Assembly: GCA_947579665.1 (NCBI GenBank)
Contig: OX388351.1
Span: 55,436,939 to 55,500,938, forward strand
DNA length: 64,000 nucleotides
Direction: 5' to 3'
Source of the DNA: Sympetrum striolatum
Taxonomy: Eukaryota > Arthropoda > Insecta > Odonata > Libellulidae
Positions 47,920 through 61,101 of this stretch are shown here, piece by piece (position 1 is the stretch's first letter; each line of letters begins with the position of its first letter). A model generated the notes under the pieces. It worked only from the letters and a program-made list of their open reading frames with translations. It had not been told where the DNA came from and ran no database searches. The translations under genes were made by a program, and so were the position numbers.

Positions 47920-48812
47920 CTCTTTCCATCATTCCTTCCAATCGTCGTTGCACTCAATCAATACTCTTCTCCTTTGTGTTTTTTTAAATCTGAAACGCTA
48001 TGTATATATTTCATCTACCCTTTCTTTCTCTCTTCATTTTCAGGTTCATCTCACCCTCTTTCTGCTGAGATAAATTTTAAAAAGTTGACGGAAGCCGCTG
48101 GCTGACCTTTATTTATTTATTATTTTTCTTTTCTTTGACGAATATTAATTAGTAGGACATTTCAATATATCTGTTATTTTGTTTCTCATTTTCTTTCTCA
48201 CTTTAGTAAATGTTACATTTTTTTCTGGTAATTAATAATATTTTTATTTTTCTTTAAATTTATCGATTTATATATTTGCTGTATGCAATTTTATTATTGT
48301 ATATTCTTCATTGTTATTTTTACTGTGTTTTCGAGGGTTTTTTCCCCCTCCTTCTATGCGGGTGTTTTCCCGCAACGTTGGTTTTTCATTAGCAAACTTC
48401 AGTTGCAAAGATTTTAGATTTTCATACAAAATTAACTTTTATATAATTGAAGAATATCCATAAAAATTATATTGTCAGCAGTATAGCCGTATAGGGTTAG
48501 AAAGGCCTTTATGCAAACTATTCCTTTTGCATGGTCACGGATGTGTCGGAGTTAGGACAACAAAAGAGCCTTAAACCGCGAACGACGAAGTAGCTTATTC
48601 AGGGCGTTTAGAAGAGGTGGGCTGATGAGCAAGAGCTTCCTCGAAATACGTAAACTAATAAAAAGTTTGCGTCGCATAAAGTCAGCGGAAAATTCATCCT
48701 CTCCGGACTTTATTGGGGAAGTTCATGAAGATGTTGATTGCTCATCACTCCATTCTACTCCTATCCATTTTACAGTAAGATTCGCACGTCTCTCTCCTTG
48801 AATTATGATATA
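47920..48812. other. Noncoding stretch, partly 3' UTR of the fragment to the left
   Basis: Pyrimidine-rich to about 48120, consistent with a retrotransposon 3' UTR, then AT-rich with nothing recognised. Confidence 0.4.
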
Positions 48813-49438
48813 CAGTAGAACTTCGGTAATCCGGACGAATTCAGGCACATAGGTGTCCGGATTAGCGGGGTTTCCGGATAAGCGAGGTTTTAAAAAATTA
48901 ACGTAAAAAACATTTTTTCTCAAAAATTATATTGTATAGATAATGCATGTATATATTACAGAAGGTATTACAACATATAAAGTGAATGAATATTATCAGC
49001 AAGCAAAAAAGTCAGTTTTTTCTTTTGCGCGACCGTTCTTATTTTTAAATCAAGTGCACGTGTCTCTAAAACGTCTAAAGAGCATACTTTAATGCGCTTC
49101 AAAATTTTGATCCACGGGCCACTTTAATTATTGAGTGCCGCCAAAGCCTCAGAATGAGAAATTTTGACCGAGTCCACAGGGTGGTGGTGGTCGTCGTCGT
49201 CATCATCTTCTGCCGTTACTGTTCTGATAATTTCGTCACATTACCTCGCTCTCCATCACATCATTGCAGCCAACGTAGACATTTTTCAAATGGTATGTCC
49301 GCCTCTCGTTTCTTGTTACTAATATGCGTGTTTATATGTTCACAAGAAGAAGTTGCGGGTTTGCATAACTCCCAATGGACCGTCCGGATTACCGAGGGTT
49401 CCGGATTAGCGAGTGTCCGGATTACCGGGGTTCTACTG
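48813..49438 (-). mobile_element. Internally deleted pogo/Tigger-type DNA transposon
   Basis: The termini are CAGTAGAACTTCGGTAATCC on the left and, inverted, CAGTAGAACCCCGGTAATCC on the right, continuing GGAC. They are flanked by TA on each side (48811-48812, 49439-49440). The CAGTAGAACC start and the repeated 'CCGGATTA' subterminal words are typical of Tigger/pogo elements. At 626 bp it lacks most of the transposase but keeps a C-terminal coding remnant on the minus strand. Confidence 0.9.
49034..49240 (-). pseudogene. Tigger transposase C-terminal remnant
   Basis: The minus strand reads DEIIRTVTAE, six aspartates, three histidines and then VKISHSEALAALNN before a stop; downstream in the same frame LDVLETRALDLKIRTVA is readable. 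An acidic run followed by ISHSEALxALxx and a basic helical tail is characteristic of the end of jerky/Tigger (CENP-B-like) transposases. DNA-binding domain and DDE core are gone, and stops interrupt the frame, so it is not functional. Confidence 0.7.
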
Positions 49439-49440
49439 TA

Positions 49441-52400
49441 CATTGAGAAAAAGGAGGGTTGTTTAAATCATGCTTCCGCATGCAGTTTATGAGCTGAATT
49501 ACTCTTTAATATGTAGAGCGTTGCTAGGAGCTTGGATCTGGGTTGTGAAAGATGTCTAACAAGCTTTTCCTATTTGCAATCATGATTATAAACGTCCTTC
49601 TCTTCGTAGTCCAGGGAAAATTTTCTAATATATTCTGATTTGCTTTGCTAAGGGGGGAATAGCTGATCATGTAGGAAGAAGCGAATGCGTGAATCATTTC
49701 CAATTCCTTTATTTGTAGTAGTGCTATTATAATAGCGATTTCCACACCGTAGCACAGTGGGCTAGAATCGAAGAAAGCTGTCCAAAAATACGAAAACACT
49801 ATTCTTTAGTGCGGACTACCTAACTTCGCATGATTCATTTAGAATAAATCCTGCATGCAACCATGTAAGTAATAATCCTCATATAAACTTCTCTAGATTC
49901 CAAAACATGACCTAAATGTAATAATTTGACAGAGGACATGTGGAGTAGCACAGACTGAGAATGGACGGAGATAAATGAGAAAGTGAGGTACAGAGGGCTC
50001 CAGTGAGGACTGGAATTGACCCTTTTAATGATTTCACAAAGGATCCTTCTGATCCCATCACCGGATGCATTTAAGCTCTATTGAATTGGCCGCAGATAAT
50101 AGCGGATATAATATGTTTAAAATATAACTGAAGGGGATTATATTTTAAAATTCAATAAATTTTAGCAATGAATAACCCAATTGAATTCGGTTTTGTTCCA
50201 CTAATTGGGAAGGAAATATCGTCATTGAATTTCTGGGCATTCACCCAGACTGACGCCGTACGGATAGTTTAATTTTGATCATGGGGAAAAAAGTTAAAAT
50301 TAATTCTTAAGCAAATATCTAGGAGTGCAGTTGATTATTAAATGTCAGTTCTTAATTCAAATTATTATACATTATTGGGCTTGTGGTTGGGCCCCGTGAT
50401 GCAATTTAATGTATCTCGTAATGAAATCCACTCCCAGTAAGTTATTCTACGTATCAAAATTCTAGTATACGTTTTCATAATCAGTCACCTAAAGTACATG
50501 TTAATCGATATACTTCCATTAATTGGTTGCCTTTTCATTGAAATTAGAAATTAAAGAAATACAATTGCTCATTCCGGGTACTTCTCCACAAAGGTATAGA
50601 TTATCAATTTTGTCGCTCCCATAATATTTATCATTTAACAAGATATAATGATTCTTCTAGACCAAGTTGTGCTTATGTATATTTTGACGGAACAAAACCG
50701 TCCGCGACATCTAAAAAACAGAGAAAGCAATCAAATCAAATATTGGATTCCCGAGTTCGTCGACGTAATGCATCGCCTTGCAAGGAAAGATCAATCGCGA
50801 GTTCTCAGAAAAATAAGGACCACAATTTCTAGCCTCATACACAATTGAATGTGTTACTAAATACGATAAAAATTGAGAATCAACAAACAGAAATAAATTC
50901 ATAGCAATGACAATCTGTTATCCGTGGTAGAGCTGCTCTAATTGGAATACCAATAATAATTCGGTGTGAACCTAATTGTTATTGGTCCCAAATTCCAGAA
51001 TTCGGTGTCACTGAAATCTCTGCTGGGTGTTCCTCCCGTACGGGACCAACAGCGTGTCTTCTCCGTTAATTTTTGAAGCCACCTCACTCCCTCAACGATA
51101 TTCGCTATCCTTCGTCACTGTCACGATACACGGCGTGCTGGATGCGACGAACGGCCGACGGAAAATCCTTACTTGCGTAAACAGGCAAGTTGGAATTGTC
51201 GAACACTACCTCAGCAATGGAGTGCAATGGTTAAAAGTCAAGGCAGAGCAGCGTGTTCGATTGAGAGAGAGAGCTTCCTTGTCGACCACTTTCTTAAATA
51301 TCACCGAGGAACACAGGGTTCACATTAATTGCCGGTGACCTTTCTGCTAGATATCTAGCCCCTCCAAAACACTTCAACCAAAAAAACAACAACGCACCAA
51401 AATGAAAAAAACAACACATATCTTCATCCAAAAAATACAAAGATATTTAGAAAATATCGTTACAAAATATCCCTTCCAGGTCCAAGATAAAAAATTGACT
51501 TTCGGATATTTGGGAAATGTATCAGTACGTGAGCGCATAACATATTCAAAGCCGAAGATAGGAGGAATTCCAGTGATGTATCGCAAACGAATTCCTCAAA
51601 GCTTGGGATGGCAAGGAGTGGGTCGATCAGGTAAGCCATGGGTTGTCGTAGCGGAATATCCGCAGTAAAGTTATGGGTGCATTTTTATATAGTAGAGGGA
51701 ATATGGAATGGATGGGAAAACGATGGAAAGGGAGTTCGGGGAATCTGTTTAGGGTAAACCTGAGCGTATTCTTCTATTGCCACGCGCATTCGGAAAGAAT
51801 AAGTAGCATGCAGAAATGGGTTATCTTAAAGTTCTAAAGTTGATATCATATCCTTTGACTCAACTGGAGTATAAAAATGCATTTATTTACTCACGATGTA
51901 CCAGTAGGCATGCTCAATGATGGCGAAGAGGAAATGCCGGGTTTATACTCTTCCTTATCGTGCATCTGATATTCATGTACATTTCTTATGATCTCATATT
52001 TCAAACTTTTATCAAAAAAATCTTCTACTCTTTGACATCTAGACTACCTGTAGGGTTGAATAATAGAAATAACTCTCTCTCAGATTTTCAGAAAAATTAA
52101 ATTTGCAGCTACCATTTACAATCAATGCACAGCTCATTAACCTAGCATGTGTACCCTCCGAGCACTGAATACATTACATTCTCTCAGGGGCAAATCAAAT
52201 TGCAAGGGTGCGTTCATCAAGGTCCGTTTAGTGTACAAACATTTTCTTTCACTCTTTTATATTCCGCTCATTCCCCTCTAACCTCATTCCCCCCAACTGT
52301 TCTTTTCGTAATCCTTCCGCTTTCACTTTCTCCCTTGAGTACTCCTTAACTTTCTTCCCCCGACATAAACGTCCCCTTACCTTACGCATCTTGCTACCGC

Positions 52401-54390
52401 ACTTACAAAAGACTTACGAGCTTCCGCCCCCTCACCTTATCTGCGAAACAACCGCGGAGGAGTACGATCCCTACACGGAGATTTTGGAACCGGAGCCAAC
52501 CAATTACGATTAACCAGGGAGATTGTTTTACCGCATGAGTATATTTTGTGACGTAGTTTAGAATGCGAGAGAGAAGACATATCTCACGACCAAGATGTAT
52601 AAATCTAAACCTCAAACGAACCTCTTTCTCTCAAGTTCTCTTGGTTGCTTCATTTAGAGGAATAGGGTAAATGGGAATTAGTTAGAAGCTGCTGAAGCCT
52701 TAACTTAAAAAACTAGAAAGAGTTAACTATCGCCATCAATACGCTGCGCCAATCAATATGGATAAATAAACTATACCATTCGTAAGTATCGAGAAAATTG
52801 TATCACATAAAAGTTACGAAAAAGGTAGAAGTAATCATGAATATGGGTAACAATTCTCACCAATAGTATTTATAGAACGACGAACTGTTTTTTTAATTGC
52901 ATTACGTGAGAGGTTAGGTAATAAAAATGAATAATTTTCCCAGGATTTAATACATGTAAGACCAACTTTGATAAAGAAATTAGTTATATTTATTAAGAAA
53001 TAGTAAATTACTAGTTAAATAAATCAATAAAATCCGTGTTTTCATAGGTATGATAGCCAAATAATTCCTTTAATGACTTTTGATTTCGTTTTGGTGGGTT
53101 TCAGTTATGTTGTGAATTCATAATTTAGTACTTCTAGGTTCTCTTTATAATATTTTTAATGTTTCGATTCAGTACTATTTTAATATTTTATTGCATCAAT
53201 TTTGTTCTTTAGACAATTAAGATATAGCAAAAACTATTTTGATTTATCTATATGATAGAACACTTGCAGCAGTAAGGAATTTCCAAGCACACGTTTTTTC
53301 TAGTAAAACGTGTTATAAATATAAGCTCATTGTAATTGGAATTTTGAAGTTGAGTTTTCCTCCAATTGCACCCGATATCCCAAAATACTCATTACCAATT
53401 ACAGCATTGTTATATTTCATCTCGATGTGTTCCTCGCAATGAGAGAGAAGAAATGCGATTGGATAACAACGCCGCCACTGACACACAGCAATTGTGTTTT
53501 TAGCAATTGCAAAAAATCTTATTAAATATTGTGTCCAAAATCGAGTCATAATGAAGATTTGATTACTCCAATAGCGGGAATGTCAATTTCTTGTTGCTTT
53601 CCACGTTTACTTGTGATACTGTTGGAAAAAATAATACGAAACCAAATTAGCGATCAAAATATTTACTCCATCTCCTAGTCAAAACTGTCACATGCAGTTT
53701 TTCCTGGAACGCAGGACGTATCCCATAATTACAGCTGCTCGCTGCGACAAAAAAGTTAAAACTGCCCAAACAATACTATTTGGGAGATTTAAAGTGACAG
53801 AGCGCTTCGCAGAATCTCCTAGGGTGGAATTAGCGAAAATATTTGTCCTCTAATACAAAATACAAAGGTCATCTGGAATGCATATTTATGTTTTTTTTCC
53901 TCCGCATCACAGCTTAGAAATTATCCTAGAACTATTTTCCTAAAAAACTACTTTTATTTAATGTAAGGTCACCCTTTCTTTAGATTCTAGTTACTTTCTT
54001 TTTCAAATATTTCCTACTTTTTGATTGTCACCTCCGGTAATGTTCTCACCAAATATTTCTCATTTCTAGCATCCTATGTATGTTACAGCATTTCCACTGA
54101 TATTAAGTGAACTAAAGTCCTACACGATGTTCCTTTGAAGCTTCACAAAGTAGGTCGAGTAATTTTCATTACAAATCATTTCTAATAATGAAATATAGTA
54201 AGTTTATAATTTAATTGATAATACATTTTTCAAGTAGATAGAAGTGCAGCGAATATATTGGATTTTACTACGCACAGAGTAACGTTAAGCTATGATAGGA
54301 ATAGACATGATCTTACGTTAAAGCTATGACATGGAAATGTTAATATAATATATTTCTTTCCTAGCCGCAATGATTGCATAGATTATAATC
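49441..54390. other. Long noncoding stretch, one unidentified open frame
   Basis: AT-rich with no supported gene. A frame of about 100 codons at 51027-51338 (plus, no ATG at its start) has balanced amino-acid use but matches no family I recognise. 52230-52400 is pyrimidine-rich. Confidence 0.45.
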
Positions 54391-54492
54391 AAACCGATGC
54401 AGAACCCAAACTAGGAAAATCATCGGGTAATATGTGATGCCATATTACATGATTTTCCGATGATTTTCCTAGTTTGGGTTCAGCATCGGTTT
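54391..54492. repeat. Near-perfect hairpin of about 100 bp
   Basis: The left arm, AAACCGATGCAGAACCCAAA followed by CTAGGAAAATCATCGG, pairs with the right arm, CCGATGATTTTCCTAGTTTG followed by GGTTCAGCATCGGTTT: 36 bp with one mismatch. The 30-bp interior also contains GTAATATG / CATATTAC, and GATTTTCC is repeated beside the right arm. No clear flanking duplication was seen. It could be a minimal MITE, a foldback remnant or a small-RNA precursor. Confidence 0.85.
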
Positions 54493-57400
54493 GAATTTGA
54501 AGAATTTCGCGAAAAATCAGTGACCGGCATTTTTCGTAAAATTTGGTCAACTTTGACCCCCTGTAGAATTGTAATGCGCTCGAATCAACAAAAATGATTT
54601 CGCATTTATATGCAGAATTTATTTATAAATTACCATGCGAAGTTTCAAAGTCCTCACTCAAAAAAAACACTTTCGTATTTTTGGCCAGCTTTTTTCGATT
54701 CTTGCCCACTGTGCGGCCTTAATTACTTCTGAAGACTCAATACTGGGACGGGCATCGAAAGGAGTGGCGGAGAACAACCAAGGCGTGGTCGAGGAATGGG
54801 ATTTCGATTCTGGAGAAGATCGAATGAAGAAACTTTAATTTTCATCGCTGATGAAACGATAAAAACGTCACAGGGAGTGGCGATGAAGAGTGGCGGTCGG
54901 TGGAATGGAAGATGGAAAACTTCTTTTTATCCCCCTTCGGAGAGTGGTGGGGGAAATGCTCGGTAGAAACTCGTGGAGGAATGCTTGGGTTGTTCAATAA
55001 GAAAATGGTTTATTCTGGAAATACTCAGCTTTTTGCTGTGACTCTGGGTCAAGGTGAAAAAAATAAATCATCTTTAAATTCGTTTGGAATCAATGCCCTT
55101 ACAGTGGTTGCAAAACTGAGTAAGTATGTATAGAATGGTTTATTTAATTGTTAAATTCTCACATACAGTATAACAATGCCAATATACAGTGTAATGCAAC
55201 AAATATATACATATATATAAAAGCGTAATAAACATGAACAATAAAACGCGACGGAAGATATAGAGAAAAAATAACAAACATAAAAGGTAGATTTCACAAT
55301 TATATGATATGGATTGTGTGGTAAGCTTAGGTTCAAAAATTTCCTTTTAGATAGGGAGAAAGGATCAATAGAAGGAAAATGAGTTCATCAAAGAATGATG
55401 ATGAAAGAAAATAGAGCGCTTGATAAGTGAAAGTCTAGAAGTAGTGTAGTGAAGTAAATATGTCAAACGGGTAGATCTGTTTGAAACACGATAATTAATA
55501 CTCAAAGTTAAGGGGGGATAGTCAGAAGTTAAGCAGTGTATGTAAGATGAATAAATCAAATTTGCTTCTAGGGACAGAAAGAGATTCCAAGGATAGTGAA
55601 GATAAGATGGTATTTTTAGAAGCGGAAGATTTTTTGACGGAAGGAAGGAACTCTGGCTTTTAATTCTAATGAGGAAAGATGAGGTAAAAAGAAAATAGAC
55701 CAGATGGGGGAGCAGTAAGAGACAGTAGGAAGGTTGAAAGAGGAAAAGTGAGAGTAAAGAGCCAGAGGGTCTCAGATGTCCGTGGTACGATGAAGGAGGC
55801 CAAATTAAGGTTAACGGAGAGAAGATAATATTCGAAGTGTTTAATTTGATCGTACATCAAAGATTAACGTAAATATGAAGTATGTAATTTCCTGGGTACA
55901 AGTTTGAGTATCAGGAAGAATTTCAAACGCTACCTATTAATTTTTCCATAACAGAACCGAAATCAATGGAAATTTGGATCAATCTGTTACATAAAAGAGC
56001 AATGCGCATAATATTTTATTATAATGAATAGTATTCAGTGATCCTTTGTGAAATTTCATTATGGTAGAATCTTTAGTATCACAACATATACAAAATCCAC
56101 AAGAAAAGTTAACACGTTTACTGGTTTCAGCACAAATCACGCCATCATCAGACCTTAAAAAATTTAACTCTATGTGTTTTTTTTAGCTCAGAAGATGGCG
56201 CGATTCGCACCTAAAAAGATGAGCACGTGTAATTTTCTTGTTGATTTTTTTACTATTTTTGATTGGTAAGATTCTTCTATTTTATTAAAATATACATGAA
56301 AATAATTTCAGAATTATGTGTTTTGCAATATTTTCGAAAGGAACGCAAGATTGTCGATTAAAGCTGAACCTTTTTTTGGATGTTTAGTCGCGTGCGTACA
56401 GGGTCGATCGAGTAGTGGAGGGGTTTCCCGCGCCTCTCTCTCCCTCTAAACCTGCTCCACTCTCCGGGCATTCAGTCTCTCTCCTGCATGGGAGCGGAAG
56501 GATCGACCCTGCATTCTCGTCTCCTCTTCATTGTATCCCATCCACTGGATTCATAAAAATAAAACCGAATAGAGGGCAAAAGGAAAGTGGCAACGTAGTC
56601 AACTAATACTGTGAATGGTTTCCTAGTATTTGGAGGTCCATTCGGGACAAGGATTTCTATTTGATGCATAGCTTTTGTAATGATATCTATGTTGGGCTAA
56701 GAGCTAATGAAAATATAAGCCCATAAAGATATAACAGTACTTGAATGTGAAGTGCTTCTTCGTAAGAGATATTTGATGCTTTGATTGATGGTGTTGCTTG
56801 CCTTAAAAGTAATACAGCTACGATTGAAGTTGCCCATTCATGATGCGGAAAGGACGTGCGAAATATGGCTAAACTTGGAGGAATAAAGAAGAACCTCAAA
56901 TTATCTATTTCTGGGACGTGTTCACTCATCATCGGCTTTTGTTCGCTATCTTATGGCATCGTGTATATTATGGAAGCATCATGTGTGGAGCAAGAAGGAA
57001 GTGAACATCAATCAGGTGCAGTTGACATTCCATGCTGTGACTCATGGGATGACTTCTGGAATATCCAAAATACCTCGAGAAATGCGGTGAGATCATTTTA
57101 TTAATTCTATCCCACTCTCTCATGTCAAAAATATATTCTGAAAAGTAACATATCCCTGTGAAAGATATTAATATTTTTCTTAGTTATGCAATGTAGTTGG
57201 AGTACATTTAATAATGGTAATCTTTCGAAGAACTCGCGTTTATCTTCTCCATTGTCAAAGTAGTAAAGATAGCCGTCCTTAAAAATAATTAAGTATAGAC
57301 CATGTATAGAATATGGATAATGTCAGTTTAAACTAGTTGTACATATTATATTGATAATTACTAATCCTTACAACAATGAACAGCGTGAACAACTTTATAA

Positions 57401-58189
57401 TGCTGCCAATTTTTATCTGCAGAGGTAACAATTCATTTAGTAAATATATCTCACAATGCTACTCGAAAGATGATCACTCAGGAAACTTTATATTTCAGCA
57501 AGCAATATGTACAAAATGTCACTTTTCAACTTGGATATTAAATTTTAAACGCAACACATGGTTTCTTAATTCATAAAATGTGAACGAAATATTTATTTCT
57601 TACAAATGAAGCGAAAAACACTTGGCTCGTGTTTCATAACCTACTTTCCAAAGAGCCCGTTTGTTTATATGAGGGCGAAAGTGTAGCGCAGTAGCTAGAG
57701 AGATCGAATACTACCGAATACCACTGATCATTACTGATGTGTAAATGTCGATAAAAATAATAATAATTTTGTTAATTGCATTGGTTGGCTTGGTTACAAA
57801 AGACAATATTTAAGTCGAATTTATGCTAACTTCCTCACCATTTGGATGACGTTACATGAATTTTGGCCGTGCTTGGAATTAGCGGTGAAAATTATTTTGT
57901 ATTTTTTCGATAGAGACAAACCAAAGGCAATATAATAAGCATGTATTCCAGTAGGAAATAAATGTAAATACTAATTTTTACGAATGGTTATTTATTCCCG
58001 CGTATCAATTGTTATTTTGACTTCCAGTCGTTTTATGAAGTTCGTGAAATTACACCACTCATAGCATTCTGGTTTTTAAATAATGTAAGGGTAAATTATT
58101 TCTTACAGCATCTTGCTTAATTAACGTCATTTCCTCAACAGATATCAGCTAATGAGGGATTGGACTTTAAATTGATTGGTTCAACGAGC
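54493..58189. other. Long noncoding stretch with a purine-rich segment
   Basis: No supported gene. About 55340-55800 is strongly purine-rich on the plus strand. 56395-56520 is GC-richer and unclassified. Confidence 0.45.
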
Positions 58190-58772
58190 TTCGAAAACTA
58201 AAGTTCGACTTTCGGTTGACCGATTCACTCCAAAAACTAATCAACTCTAACGGAACCTACCAAAATGCTTTATAGAAATTTGGTGTTGTTACAACAAATG
58301 GTTTTCATGTTGGAGCGCCCACAAAGTAAATACTAATCAGCAACTTCCGGTTAATCTGTATTTCAGAAATAACTCCTAAACAATCAGTGACATAAAATAT
58401 ATTTTAAACAAAAGTTGTAATAAATTACAGTTTAGTAAATAATAGTATATAAATAAATGAAATATTTATGGAGATATTTTGCAAAAACGGAAATGAGCTT
58501 CGAAGAATAAATCTCGTATTCCGGTTGACCGATTTACTCCAAAAATTCATCAACTCTAACGGCACCTACCAAAGTGCTATATATAAAGTTTGGTATTGAT
58601 ACAGCGAATAGTTTATACGTTATAGCACCCAGAATCACACACAAACGTACACACAGACATAATTCCGAAAATAGCCAAAAAGTGTTACAGAGACTCCAAA
58701 ACGTGCAATTCTGTTGAACCCTCGATTTTTTTTAATGAAAACAATGTTCTATACTACGTATATGGAGAAAGA
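58190..58772 (-). repeat. Hairpin-ended interspersed repeat, copy D (partial)
   Basis: This keeps the hairpin end (CTATACTACGTATATGGAGA then AAGA) and about one and a half internal modules with ACTAATCAACTCTAACGG, GGAGCGCCCACAAAGTAAAT and CAGCAACTTCCGGTTAATC. The AATCTGATGTGGCC end is missing. The CA tract is short and broken (ACACACAAACGTACACACAG). Same subfamily as C and E. Confidence 0.75.
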
Positions 58773-60366
58773 TAAAATTGACAAAGTTATTAAGTAAATG
58801 TATCTCATATAGTACTTTATTTTTATTTAAGAAAAACATATATATTAATAGCATAAGGCTGACTATGAGCTTACTTAATAATCAAAGAATAAAAGAAAAA
58901 TTTTCAAACTTTTACCAAGAATTTATTTAAATAACTATTCTGACTAAAGTTGATTTTTACAAGCTTAAATTTTCAAAATGATATATTTTTCAAGGATACT
59001 GGTGTTTTCCATTATTTTCAAAAGTTGGTCCCATCTGCGGGTATATTTATCAAATATGATTTTCATGGCATATTGAATGAGTGAACTAAGTCAGTAGTCC
59101 GTAAAGCATGGAAAGGTTAACTGTTTCACATATTTTCACAGACCGTCAATCCGATAATCTTATCTTATGTCTCTTGACCGTATACCGTTCCGGCCGATCA
59201 CCTAATTATCTTGATCCCTAAACGCTTACCTGAAAACTGTTTAGAAATAAGTAGGTGATGGTAACTATTCATAGCTTAGCTGAATAATTGTAAATTAATT
59301 ATGAAAGAGCGTGTCCTTAAGAATTAGATTTGAAACGATAAACATACTCTGAAATCTATTCTTGAAAAATCGTGAATGTCGAGAAGGAGCAAAATGACTT
59401 AAGTCCGATTGCGTGACGTTTCTCGTTATGTCAAAAGAGGCTGACAAGAAAAAAATTGTTCGATTGCACGATCACGATACAGGGTTCCGAGAGAAAATGC
59501 AAATCCCAATTTTATTTTCTCATTTCTCTTTTACCTCCGGATAAAAGTCATCTGATGAAATTTAAAACACAAACTCCGATAAGAAATATTAAATCAATCA
59601 GACAATTTCGATTTTAGTGGAGATATAGTTTGCTATGAATTATGGGCTTTTTGTATAGCTATACAATCCTTTCTTTCTTTCAATTTTCATATTTACTACC
59701 TGAACTAACATCTCCATTACGAGAAGTAAATAAATTCCGGGAGTTATGCTCATTTCAACTTATTGCAGTTCATGTGAAAATGATTTATTCCAGAGTATGC
59801 TGGTAATTACCTCATTACATGCAGTTATCTTTTTCTTCTGATTTTCATTATCTTTCCAAGGTCTTGATTGATCACTTATTACTTATGGTTTTCACGGAGT
59901 AACATCTAAAATAATCTACCGCTCTCTATTTAAAATATAATTATTATGATTTAACGGAATACGTTCGGACGAGTGGTTACTAGCGTATAAAGCAAACATC
60001 TTTAGAAGAGTGAGAAGGAAGACAAGTGGAGTTTGCCAAATCTTTGGAGGGCCGCTGCCATAAAATCACTTCATGGAATGGGCTCTTGATTAATGCGTTA
60101 GCCGATAACGACCTCTGTCGATATTCCCTAATTGCGGCCCTCCATTCCCTTATATTTCCTTCCAGAACTTATATCATTATGACTCACTCGCCGTATTAAT
60201 AAGACTTACATCGATATGAAAATGGGTGAGTGAATTAGGGAGTCAATCGACTGACAAAATGCCATTGAAGGTGCTCCCTCTTTCCGAAAGTTTAATCAGC
60301 CCAATTATGGGCAAAAACAGTGATATTAAGGTATCAAAGTTGGTGAATTAATTCCAAGGCGTTTTT
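58773..60366. other. Noncoding stretch, nothing recognised
   Basis: AT-rich, no supported feature. Confidence 0.5.
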
Positions 60367-60497
60367 TTACTTCCTCCATATACGTAGTATATAGAAAGTA
60401 TTGTTTTCATGAAAAAAATCGACTTCGAGATTTCAACGGAAATACATGTTTTGGGGTCCCTAGAACACGTTTTCACCATTTCCAGAATGATGTCTGT

Positions 60498-60538
<41 letters not shown>

Positions 60539-61101
60539 AGTGCATGTGTGTGTGTACTTGTGGGCGCTCTAACGTGAAACATATTAGTCGTACCAATACC
60601 AAACTTCATATATGGCTGTGGTTAGTGTTGTCAGAGTTGATTCGTCTTTGGAATAAATCGGATAACCTGAAGTTGAGCTTCATTCTTCGAAGCAAATTTC
60701 CGTTTTTGCAAACTATCTCCATAAATATGATATTTAGGTATATAATATTAATTATAAAAGTTTGAGAAATTTAATTTACTATAACTTTTGTATTAAACAT
60801 GTTTTTGTATCACTGATCTTTTAGGAGTTATTCGTGAAATACTGATAAACCGGAAGTTGCTGATTATGTACATACTTTGTGGGCGCTCTATCATGAAAAC
60901 TATTTGTCTTCTCAACACCAAATTTCATACATAATATTTTGCTAGGTGTCGTTAGAGTTGATTAGTTTTTGGAATAAATCGGTTGAACGGAAGTTGAGCT
61001 TTACATTTCGAAGCTCGTTTCCATTTTTGCAAAATATCTCCATTAATCTGGTATTTAGGTATATATGGAGAAAATCATGTGCTGGCCACGTCAGATTTTT
61101 A
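60367..61101 (+). repeat. Hairpin-ended interspersed repeat, copy E
   Basis: It starts with ACTTCCTCCATATACGTAGT then ATATAGAAAGTA and ends ATATGGAGAAAATCATGTGC then TGGCCACGTCAGATTTTT, so both termini are present. A long TG tract at about 60497-60530 sits just inside the hairpin end, at the position of the CA tract of copy C (opposite orientation). Internal modules repeat GTTGATTAGTTTTTGGAATA and TGAAACATG / GTTATTCGTGAAATACTGAT-like blocks. No coding capacity. Confidence 0.85.

Noticed and set aside
51027..51338. 103-codon plus-strand frame
   Set aside because: No ATG start and no family recognised; kept only as a note in the stretch description.
60348..60765. 84- and 118-codon frames with His/Thr- or Cys/Val-rich runs
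   Set aside because: They are translations of the TG microsatellite inside repeat copy E.
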